Assembly: GCA_002687025.1 (NCBI GenBank)
Contig: NYZG01000184.1
Location: 1 to 21,418, forward strand
Direction of reading: 5' to 3'
DNA length: 21,418 nt
Source: Candidatus Poribacteria bacterium
GTDB lineage: Bacteria > Poribacteria > WGA-4E > GCA-2687025
This document shows, piece after piece, positions 15,448 through 21,418 of the stretch (its first letter is position 1; the number at the start of each line of letters is the position of its first letter). The notes under the pieces are model-generated. The model was given only the letters and a program-made list of their open reading frames with translations, was not told the DNA's origin and did no database searches. A program made the position numbers and the translations under genes.

Positions 15448-16212
15448 ATGATCCCCATGAAATCGCCCGGCGACATCAAGCGCATGCGACAGAGCGGCCG
15501 GATCGCCGCTGACGTCCTGATGGCGTTGGAGGACCGAGTCCGACCCGGTGTGACGACGGCGGAAATGGACCGCACCGCCCATGACCTCATCGTGAAGGCT
15601 GGTGGGGACCCCTCCTTCCTCGGTTACGGCGGCTTCCCCGCATCCATATGCGCCTCGCTCAACGAGCAGGTCGTCCACGGCATACCGTCGGACGACTGCG
15701 TCCTGCGGGACGGCGACATCATCAGCGTTGATGTCGGTGTGCTCTACAAGGGATTCCACGGCGACAATGCCAGGACCTACGCTGTAGGCACGGTGGCGCC
15801 GGAGACCACGGAGCTGTTGAAGGTGACTCGTGAGTGCCTGTCGCTGGGACTGGCCGAGGTGCGAGCGGGGGCCCAGCTGGGCGCCATGTCTCACGCCGTT
15901 CAGGCGCACGCTGAGGAACACGGATTCGGAGTGGTGCGGCAGTTCGCGGGTCACGGCATCGGCGAAAGGCTCCACGAGGAGCCCCATGTCCCCAACTACG
16001 GCAAGCCGAACGACGGCCCGGAGTTGCGCGCGGGAATGGCGCTGGCCATCGAGCCTATGATAAACGCCGGCACGCACCGAGTGCGCACGCTAGACGATGG
16101 CTGGACCGTCGTCACCGCGGACGGCCGCCCTTCGGCGCACTTCGAGCACACCGTCGTCGTTCTGTCCGACGGTGTCGAGATACTCACCAACTGGGATGCC
16201 GCAACGACCTAG
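15448..16212 (+). CDS. map: Type I methionine aminopeptidase
   Basis: Methionine aminopeptidase (EC 3.4.11.18) removes the initiator methionine from new proteins in the cytoplasm. The 254-residue pita-bread fold aligns with E. coli Map end to end. The five metal ligands are Asp95, Asp106, His169, Glu202 and Glu233, and His77 in 'VVHGIP' matches the substrate-contacting His79. No N-terminal zinc-finger or extension is present, so it is type Ia. The ATG at 15448 is favoured because AGGTGG (15437-15442) lies five bases ahead; an in-frame GTG at 15439 overlaps that site, and an ATG at 15457 is also possible. The gene is the first of a co-directional run with mqnE and mqnC behind a likely promoter; the tie to menaquinone synthesis is probably just co-transcription. 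Confidence 0.96.
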   Translation: MIPMKSPGDIKRMRQSGRIAADVLMALEDRVRPGVTTAEMDRTAHDLIVKAGGDPSFLGYGGFPASICASLNEQVVHGIPSDDCVLRDGDIISVDVGVLYKGFHGDNARTYAVGTVAPETTELLKVTRECLSLGLAEVRAGAQLGAMSHAVQAHAEEHGFGVVRQFAGHGIGERLHEEPHVPNYGKPNDGPELRAGMALAIEPMINAGTHRVRTLDDGWTVVTADGRPSAHFEHTVVVLSDGVEILTNWDAATT

Positions 16213-16241
16213 GCGCCCACACCTCGGCATTTGGATTCCTC

Positions 16242-17330
16242 TTGCTGCCCATACGCGATGAACGCCTGCTCCCCCTGCACGAGAAGGTGATCGACGGCCG
16301 CAGACTCTCCTGGGACGACGGCATCCTGCTCTACGAAACCGACGACCTGAACGGCGTCGGCCACATGGCGAATCTCGTAAGGGAGCGCAAGCACGGCGGC
16401 AGGACGTATTGGGTGCGCAACCAGCATCTCAACTACACGAACGTCTGCAACAAGCTATGCAGATTCTGCGCCTTCTACGCCAAGAAGGACGGCCCGACAG
16501 CGTACACCCTCAGCATGCCCGAGGTAGAGGAGCGCATCAGGGCCCACCTGGACATTCCAATCACCGAGATACACATAGTCGGTGGCATCCACCCGCGCCT
16601 GCCGTATTCGTACTACCTCGACCTGCTCCAGACCGTGCGCGGCGTGCGCCCGGACGCGCACATCAAGGCCTTCACGATGATCGAGCTGCAGCAGATCCAG
16701 CTCGTCGCCGACAAGTCGATGGACGAGGTGCTGGCCGACCTGCGCGATGCCGGCCTCGGATCGCTCCCCGGCGGCGGCGTCGAGGTGCTCAGTGACAGGC
16801 TCCACACGGAGCTGTTCGACCGCAAACTCGACGGCGACGAGTGGCTGGAGACCGCGCGAACGGCCCACAACGCTGGGTTCCGCTCCAACGTCACCATGCT
16901 CTACGGCCACGTCGAGCGGCCCGAGGAGCGCGTCGAGCACATGGTGAGAATACGCGAGTTGCAGGACGAGACGGGTGGCTTCCTCACCTTCATACCGCTC
17001 TCGTTCCACCCGGAGAACACGGACCTCAGGCACTGCCCGCCGCCGACCGGCCAGGACGATCTGCGTAACATCGCCGTCGGACGGCTCATGCTGGACAACG
17101 TGGACCACATCAAGAGCTTCTGGATCATGAACACCGCGCCCATAACTCAGGTGGCGCTCTGGTACGGGGCCGACGACACCGACGGGACTATCCAGGAATA
17201 CGAGGTGACGCGCGACGCCGAGACCGACACGCGGCAAGCGCTTACCCGCGCACAACTCGTCGAGATGATATCCGACGCAGGACGCGAGCCGGTCGAACGG
17301 GACACGCTCTACAATGTAATCGCGGCGTAG
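16242..17330 (+). CDS. mqnE: Aminofutalosine synthase MqnE
   Basis: MqnE is a radical-SAM enzyme that joins 3-[(1-carboxyvinyl)oxy]benzoate to SAM to form 6-amino-6-deoxyfutalosine, an early step of the futalosine menaquinone route. The 362-residue protein has the [4Fe-4S] motif C69-x3-C73-x2-C76 in 'NVCNKLCRFCAFY', followed by 'TEIHIVGGIHP' and 'KAFTMIELQQI'. The C-terminal region 'RLMLDNVDHIKSFW' is shared with MqnC and the cofH/cofG-like group. The identity as MqnE over MqnC rests on the 'VGGIHPRLPYSYY' segment and the order before mqnC. The start is uncertain: a TTG at 16242 gives the usual N-terminus, but its ribosome binding site is weak and no in-frame ATG precedes the conserved region. 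It lies 29 bases after map. Confidence 0.92.
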   Translation: MLPIRDERLLPLHEKVIDGRRLSWDDGILLYETDDLNGVGHMANLVRERKHGGRTYWVRNQHLNYTNVCNKLCRFCAFYAKKDGPTAYTLSMPEVEERIRAHLDIPITEIHIVGGIHPRLPYSYYLDLLQTVRGVRPDAHIKAFTMIELQQIQLVADKSMDEVLADLRDAGLGSLPGGGVEVLSDRLHTELFDRKLDGDEWLETARTAHNAGFRSNVTMLYGHVERPEERVEHMVRIRELQDETGGFLTFIPLSFHPENTDLRHCPPPTGQDDLRNIAVGRLMLDNVDHIKSFWIMNTAPITQVALWYGADDTDGTIQEYEVTRDAETDTRQALTRAQLVEMISDAGREPVERDTLYNVIAA

Positions 17331-17370
17331 TGGCGGCCTTCTCGCCGGACACCTGGGAGCTTGGGCGGCA

Positions 17371-18510
17371 ATGACGCGCGGAATGGACCGGGTCGCCGAC
17401 AAGGTGGCCGCCGGCGCCCGCTTGACCTTCGACGACGCCATGGCTGTCTGGGCGTGCCCGGACCTGCCCCTCATCGGACGGCTTGCGCAGCATGTGCGCT
17501 TCCGTAAGCACCCGGAGCGCGTTGTTACGTTCATCGTCTCGCGCAACATCAATTACACGAACGTCTGCTGGGTGCAGTGCAAGTTCTGCGCGTTCTATCG
17601 GTCGCCTAAGGCCGAGGACGCGTACGTGCTGCCGCGCGAGGAGATACACGCCAAGATCCAGGCGCTCGTGGACGTCGGAGGATACGAAATCCTCATCCAG
17701 GGCGGCCTGAACCCGAGGCTCAGAATCGACTACTTCGAGGACCTGTTCGAGAGCATACGCAGCACCTTCCCCAACGTGCACATACACGGCCTGTCCGTCT
17801 CCGAGATCCTCTACATCGCCAAGATATCCAAACTTCGCCTCGAGGACGCGCTCGTCAGGCTACGCGGCGCTGGCATGGCCACGATCCCCGGCGCCGGCGG
17901 CGAAATCCTCGACGACGAGGCCAGGGACATCATCGCGCCCTACAAGGATTCCACCGAGGAGTGGCTGCACGTCATGCGCGTCGCGCACGGCCTCGGTATG
18001 CGGTCCACCGCGACGATGATGTACGGGCACGTCGAGACCATCGAGCATCGCATCAAGCATCTGATGCGCGTGCGCGAGATGCAGGACGAGACGGGCGGCT
18101 TCACCGCCTTCGCGGCTTGGAGCTTCCAACCTGATGGCACGGAACTGCCCATCAGGAAGAAGTCCAGTGGCTTGGAGCATCTGAAGATGATGGCGCTCTG
18201 CCGACTCATGCTGGACAACGTGGACGGGCTGCAGGCTTCCTGGGTCACGCAGGGGTCCAAGATCGCCCAGGTCTCGCTGGAATACGGCGTGAACGACTTC
18301 GGCCAGACGATGATGGAGGAGAACGTCGTCAGCGCGGCGGGCACGTCGCACCGCGTGAACTCCGCGGAAATCTGCCGACTCATCCGCAACGGGGGTTACA
18401 CACCTCGGCTCCGCAACGCCTACTATGACGACATGGGCGATCCAGACGACCTCCCAACGCCGATCGAGGCAAGTCCAGACCTTCCGCTCGCGGGCTCGAC
18501 CCATGGCTGA
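17371..18510 (+). CDS. mqnC: Cyclic dehypoxanthine futalosine synthase MqnC
   Basis: MqnC is a radical-SAM cyclase that converts dehypoxanthine futalosine to cyclic dehypoxanthine futalosine in menaquinone biosynthesis. The 379-residue protein carries C66-x3-C70-x2-C73 in 'NVCWVQCKFCAFY', then 'EILIQGGLNP' and 'HIHGLSVSEI', which distinguish it from MqnE, followed by 'PGAGGEIL' and 'MYGHVET'. The last 20 or so residues are acidic and unlike the family core, so the gene end seems to have grown into the next start. An ATG at 17371 or a nearby one at 17383 could be the start; GGGAG at 17355-17359 is the best ribosome binding site. It overlaps the following M20 gene by eight bases. The other pathway genes (mqnA, mqnB, mqnD) are not in this window. 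Confidence 0.94.
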   Translation: MTRGMDRVADKVAAGARLTFDDAMAVWACPDLPLIGRLAQHVRFRKHPERVVTFIVSRNINYTNVCWVQCKFCAFYRSPKAEDAYVLPREEIHAKIQALVDVGGYEILIQGGLNPRLRIDYFEDLFESIRSTFPNVHIHGLSVSEILYIAKISKLRLEDALVRLRGAGMATIPGAGGEILDDEARDIIAPYKDSTEEWLHVMRVAHGLGMRSTATMMYGHVETIEHRIKHLMRVREMQDETGGFTAFAAWSFQPDGTELPIRKKSSGLEHLKMMALCRLMLDNVDGLQASWVTQGSKIAQVSLEYGVNDFGQTMMEENVVSAAGTSHRVNSAEICRLIRNGGYTPRLRNAYYDDMGDPDDLPTPIEASPDLPLAGSTHG

Positions 18511-19702
18511 CGCCGGCCACGACATTCTGCCACTACGCGCCGAGGCGGAGGCACTGAAGCCAGACGCCGTCGCATTGCGGAGAGACATCCACGCGCACCC
18601 CGAGGTCGGCTTTGAGGAGACCCGCACCGCCGCCATCGTCGCGGACAGGTTGCGGGGCCTTGGGCTCGCCGTCGAGACGCAGGTCGGACGCACGGGCGTT
18701 GTCGGCCTGCTCCAGGGCGGGGCGCCCGGCCCCACCGTCCTGATCCGCGCGGACATGGATGCGCTGCCCATGGAAGAGCTGTCCGACGCCCCCTACGCTT
18801 CCACCGACCCGCGGGCGATGCACGCCTGCGGGCACGACGGACACACCGCCATCGGCCTGATGGCCGCGACTCTCCTCGCATCGCGGGCAGAGGCGCTCCG
18901 CGGCGCGGTGAAGTTCGTGTTCCAGCCTGCCGAGGAAGCCCTCGCCGGGGCGAGAGCGATGATCCATGACGGTGTGCTGGAGGACCCGACGGTCGACGTG
19001 GCGCTCGGGCTGCACCTCTGGACGGGCTCGCCTGTGGGCACGGTGTCGACTAAGGCCGGCCCCCTCATGGCCGGAGCCGACACCCTCGACATCACAATCA
19101 GAGGCAGGGGCGGACATGCTGCGATGCCGCACCACACTGTGGACAGCATCGTCGTGGCGGCGCACGTCATCGCCGCGCTCCAGACCGTCGTCAGTCGCAA
19201 TGTCAGTCCCCTGGACGCGGCAGTTGTCAGCTTCGGCCAGATCGACGGCGGCACAGCGGCAAACATCATCCCCGAGACGGTTCGCATCGGAGGGACCATA
19301 CGCGCCTTCCACAACGATGTCCGTCTGGACATCGTCAAGCGGGTTCAGGATGTCGCGCAGGGCGTCGCGCAGTCGTTTGGCGCCGAGGCCGACGTGGCGG
19401 CCGCGCCCGTCTGCGAGCCCACGGTGAATGACGCGGACGCGGCGGAGCTGGTGATCGGCGTCGCCCGCGAGTTGCTGGGCGACTCGGCCGTGCTGCCTAC
19501 GGCCGGCGTGATGGGCTCGGAGGACATGTCCTTCTTCCTGAACCGTGTGCCGGGGTGCTTCTTCTTCGTCGGCGCCGAACCGGCCAGTGGACCCACCTAC
19601 TCCCACCACAGCCCCTACTTCGACTTCAACGAAGACGCCATGCCGGTCGGCGGCGCGCTCATCGCCGGGGCTGCGCTGCGCTACCTCGGCCCACGGGCAT
19701 GA
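18503..19702 (+). CDS. M20 family metallopeptidase / amidohydrolase (hippurate hydrolase-like)
   Basis: A 399-residue zinc or manganese hydrolase of the M20D group (PF01546 with the PF07687 lid domain), related to hippurate, IAA-amino-acid and N-acyl-amino-acid hydrolases. The metal site is complete: Cys109 and His111 in 'HACGHDGH', the Glu144-Glu145 pair in 'QPAEEA', His171 in 'GLHLW', and His368 or His369 in 'HHSPYFDF'. The lid runs from about 188 to 300 with 'GRGGHAAMPH'. No signal peptide. The frame is open upstream to 18425, but the ATG at 18503 is chosen because homologues begin there and it overlaps the mqnC stop, a sign of translational coupling. Its stop overlaps the next gene as ATGA. 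It is not an aminofutalosine deaminase, which belongs to a different superfamily, so any role in menaquinone synthesis is unproven. Confidence 0.93.
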   Translation: MADAGHDILPLRAEAEALKPDAVALRRDIHAHPEVGFEETRTAAIVADRLRGLGLAVETQVGRTGVVGLLQGGAPGPTVLIRADMDALPMEELSDAPYASTDPRAMHACGHDGHTAIGLMAATLLASRAEALRGAVKFVFQPAEEALAGARAMIHDGVLEDPTVDVALGLHLWTGSPVGTVSTKAGPLMAGADTLDITIRGRGGHAAMPHHTVDSIVVAAHVIAALQTVVSRNVSPLDAAVVSFGQIDGGTAANIIPETVRIGGTIRAFHNDVRLDIVKRVQDVAQGVAQSFGAEADVAAAPVCEPTVNDADAAELVIGVARELLGDSAVLPTAGVMGSEDMSFFLNRVPGCFFFVGAEPASGPTYSHHSPYFDFNEDAMPVGGALIAGAALRYLGPRA

Positions 19703-20472
19703 GTCGCGCCTTCTGTCTGGTGCTGGCCGAAATGGCCGCGGGAGGCTTCGCCACGCTCGTCTTCGTCCCTCCCAACGTGCTCGGCCCGAGCTTCTTCCGA
19801 TTCGCCGGTCTCCTCTATTCCGCGTTCGTGGCAGGCGCTCTGTATCTGCTGCACCGCGCTGCGCCGGGCGTGATGCCCGTAAGCGTCGGCATCGCCCTCG
19901 CGTTGCCTGTCGGCGCGTATGCCGCGCTAGCCTGGACGCGATGGCGTGGCATCACTTACCTATGCGTCTGGGTCTCGCTACCCGCTGCGGCCGTGTTTGT
20001 CGGCCATCTGGCGACCGGTGGCGTGCCGTCTGCACCCGGCGGGCCGGTGGCGGCCGTGGCCAGCCGTGCGGCATCGGCTCTGTTCACCGGCTCAGCGATG
20101 ACCGCCATGCTATTCGGCCATTGGTACCTGACGACCCCCAACCTGCCGGCCCGCCACCTACAGAGACTCAACGTCGCCGTAATCGCCGGACTTGCGCTTG
20201 TCGTCGCGCGGGCGATTCTGACGGCCGGTCTGCTGTGGAACGGGGCGGGCGATCCGGTGATTCCAGCGCGCCTTCTCGGTGGCGTATTCGTGCTGGCCCG
20301 GGTACTCTTCGGGATCGTGGCGACGACCGCGTGCGTGGCCCTGACGTGGTATTGCTTGCGCGAGGAGTCCACCCAGGCCGCCACGGGCTTCCTCTACCTC
20401 GTAGTGTGCTTCTCGCTCATGGGCGAGTTCATCAGCCACGTGTTGGAGCCGCAACTCCGGTTGCCGCTGTAG
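19699..20472 (+). CDS. Unrecognised multi-pass membrane protein
   Basis: A 257-residue, very hydrophobic protein with about eight predicted membrane helices (roughly residues 5-22, 33-50, 60-78, 84-103, 117-135, 159-180, 191-212, 224-243). I do not recognise the family with confidence. Notable polar features inside or near the membrane are Glu11 in 'LAEMAAGG', the 'FGHWYLTTPNLP' loop after the fifth helix, and 'GEFISHVLEP' close to the C-terminus. The E/His pattern and the 'GEfisr'-like ending faintly recall quinol-interacting NrfD/DmsC membrane subunits, an impression only. It starts in the ATGA overlap with the M20 gene and so belongs to the mqnE-mqnC-M20 transcript. A transport or quinone-linked role would fit the context but cannot be claimed. 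Confidence 0.75.
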   Translation: MSRAFCLVLAEMAAGGFATLVFVPPNVLGPSFFRFAGLLYSAFVAGALYLLHRAAPGVMPVSVGIALALPVGAYAALAWTRWRGITYLCVWVSLPAAAVFVGHLATGGVPSAPGGPVAAVASRAASALFTGSAMTAMLFGHWYLTTPNLPARHLQRLNVAVIAGLALVVARAILTAGLLWNGAGDPVIPARLLGGVFVLARVLFGIVATTACVALTWYCLREESTQAATGFLYLVVCFSLMGEFISHVLEPQLRLPL

Positions 20473-20489
20473 AGGCGGTGTGCGATACT
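20461..20489 (+). promoter_or_regulatory. Candidate promoter for the YjbQ-family gene
   Basis: TTGCCG (20461-20466) and GATACT (20484-20489), each matching four of six consensus bases, are 17 bases apart and overlap the last codons of the membrane protein gene. Transcription would begin near 20496. It is moderate evidence that the YjbQ gene has its own start in addition to read-through. Confidence 0.35.
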
Positions 20490-20526
20490 TCTAGCGGCCT
20501 GCTGCAGGTCTTGGGGAGTTGCTCCG

Positions 20527-20958
20527 ATGAAGATCCTGTTCGAGAAAATCAAGGTGCGCACGACCGAGCGCTTCGAGCTACAGGACATCACCGGCAAGGT
20601 CATGGAGGCCCTGCGCGCAGCCAACATCCGCGACGGCTTCATCAATCTGGCCTCCCTACACACGACGACCAGCATATTCCTGAACGAGTTCCAGAGCGCC
20701 CTCCTCGAGGACATCCGCCACATGCTGGAGCGGATCGTCGACGACACCGAATGGCATCGGCACAATTCCGCAGAATTCTCCGACTGCGAGCGTAAGAACG
20801 CCACCGCGCACCTGCGCGGGCTGCTGCTGGGCACAGGCACGCTTTCGCTGCAGGTGTCCAAGGGCAAGATCGTCCTGGGCCAGTTCCAGAGCATCATATT
20901 CGCCGAACTGGACGGCCCGCGCGAACGCGGCCTACAGATACAGTTCGTCGGAGAATAG
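20527..20958 (+). CDS. YjbQ/UPF0047 family protein (secondary thiamine-phosphate synthase-like)
   Basis: A 143-residue single-domain protein of the UPF0047 (YjbQ) family. Members show weak thiamine-phosphate synthase activity in E. coli, but the main role is unsettled. The signature regions are complete: 'SLHTTTSIFLNE' (43-54) with His45, 'WHRHNSAEFSDC' (76-87), 'KNATAHLRGLLLG' (90-102) with His95, and the final 'IIFAELDGPRERGLQIQFVGE' region (123-143), split here by position. His45 and His95 plus a nearby acidic residue form the putative metal site. Where most members read 'GxWQ' before this last region, this one has 'GQFQ' (118-121). GGGGAG at 20513-20518 sits eight bases before the ATG. 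It ends 24 bases from a convergent dioxygenase gene. Confidence 0.93.
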   Translation: MKILFEKIKVRTTERFELQDITGKVMEALRAANIRDGFINLASLHTTTSIFLNEFQSALLEDIRHMLERIVDDTEWHRHNSAEFSDCERKNATAHLRGLLLGTGTLSLQVSKGKIVLGQFQSIIFAELDGPRERGLQIQFVGE

Positions 20959-20982
20959 CCCAAGCCGCGTGTCGCTCCGGCC

Positions 20983-21418
20983 CTACCCCTGCATCTCGGC
21001 CCATCGTCGCTCGCCGATCTCGCGAATACGCCCATCGTCCCACTGCTCCATCGGCGTGTAGCTCGGATGCCCGGGCAGGTCTCGGCACGAGTTGTGCCGC
21101 GTGTTGTAGCAGCAGATCAGCACCCAACGCGGATCAGCGCTGGTGTTCGCCTGTGACGCGTGCAGCAGGTTCGCGTGGAAGAACAGCGCGTCGCCCGGCG
21201 CCATCTCGCAATACACGTGCTCGCACTGCTCTCGGATGAGCGCCACGCGCCCCAGGTCCGCGCCGATCTGCTCCGCCGTACGCGCGTGTTCGATGCGACC
21301 GCACAGGTGCGAACCCCGCAGGACTTCGAGACACCCGTTAGCGCGTGTGGCACCATCGACGGCGATCATCACGCTACCCATGTCCGGGTATAGGCATCCG
21401 TTGTTGTACCAATACCCG
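20983..21418 (-). CDS. PhyH-type dioxygenase, canonical-looking (C-terminal part; start outside window)
   Basis: The last 145 residues of a third PhyH-family Fe(II)/2-oxoglutarate oxygenase, cut by the right edge of the window. The frame is open past the first in-frame ATG at 21381 and reads 'GYWYNNGCLYPDM' at the edge. In the subgroup I recall, 'WHQDY' directly precedes this, so a normal HxD iron motif probably lies just outside the window. Within it are 'GCLEVLRGSH', the distal ligand region 'GDALFFHANLLHAS' and 'NTSADPRW' with the likely 2-oxoglutarate Arg. It is thus not closely related to the two copies at 11864 and 13422, which lack HxD. It is convergent with the YjbQ-family gene. Substrate unknown. 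Confidence 0.87.
   Translation of the reverse strand, partial: GYWYNNGCLYPDMGSVMIAVDGATRANGCLEVLRGSHLCGRIEHARTAEQIGADLGRVALIREQCEHVYCEMAPGDALFFHANLLHASQANTSADPRWVLICCYNTRHNSCRDLPGHPSYTPMEQWDDGRIREIGERRWAEMQG

Noticed and set aside
16950..18110. Repeated nucleotide segment shared by mqnE and mqnC around the 'QDETGGF' motif
   Set aside because: It reflects common ancestry of the two radical-SAM paralogues and is not a mobile or regulatory repeat.
1..21418. CRISPR array, tRNA or rRNA genes
   Set aside because: I saw no regularly spaced direct repeats and no tRNA- or rRNA-like sequence anywhere in the window by eye.

Overview
This window is a GC-rich bacterial chromosome segment carrying about seventeen protein genes, one decayed transposase, and no RNA genes or CRISPR array that I can see. 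The organism is probably an uncultured bacterium of the Poribacteria / Latescibacterota / Planctomycetes kind. The best pointer is a secreted LamG-domain protein whose overall layout, including a short C-terminal 'VDPxGxLTxTW' tail, I associate with Poribacteria. Several PhyH-type dioxygenases, a sugar isomerase-like TIM barrel and a Gfo/Idh/MocA oxidoreductase, all expanded in those groups, fit as well. This placement is inference, not proof.

Left part (1-6367, + strand). The 3' end of a methylenetetrahydrofolate reductase gene runs with a small overlap into metH, the cobalamin-dependent methionine synthase, forming a one-carbon/methionine unit. A secreted LamG protein and a secreted serine hydrolase of the beta-lactamase/class C PBP family follow.

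Middle part (6389-10934). Two minus-strand genes, a polyprenyl-phosphate glycosyltransferase (GT2, DPM1/ArnC-like) and downstream of it a class I SAM methyltransferase, read from a good sigma70-like promoter. They diverge from a multi-pass GT39/ArnT-like glycosyltransferase. The roughly 780-bp gap between the two glycosyltransferase genes holds the remnant of a transposase whose catalytic core is gone.

Accessory cassette (10963-15230). A TIM-barrel isomerase/epimerase, a PhyH-type dioxygenase, a nitrilase-superfamily hydrolase and a second PhyH-type dioxygenase run in tight succession on the + strand and meet a convergent Gfo/Idh/MocA dehydrogenase. Both dioxygenases lack the usual HxD iron motif: one has H-G-G and the other H-S-H. 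With the nitrilase-like enzyme between them they look like a small catabolic or tailoring pathway of unknown substrate, and this is the most interesting part of the window.

Right part (15448-21418). Methionine aminopeptidase (map) is followed by mqnE and mqnC, the two radical-SAM enzymes of the futalosine route to menaquinone. mqnC overlaps an M20 peptidase/amidohydrolase gene, which overlaps a gene for an unrecognised multi-pass membrane protein. A YjbQ-family gene follows, probably from its own promoter. The window ends inside a third, convergent PhyH-type dioxygenase gene that looks canonical. The organism therefore probably makes menaquinone by the futalosine pathway, with mqnA, mqnB and mqnD lying elsewhere.
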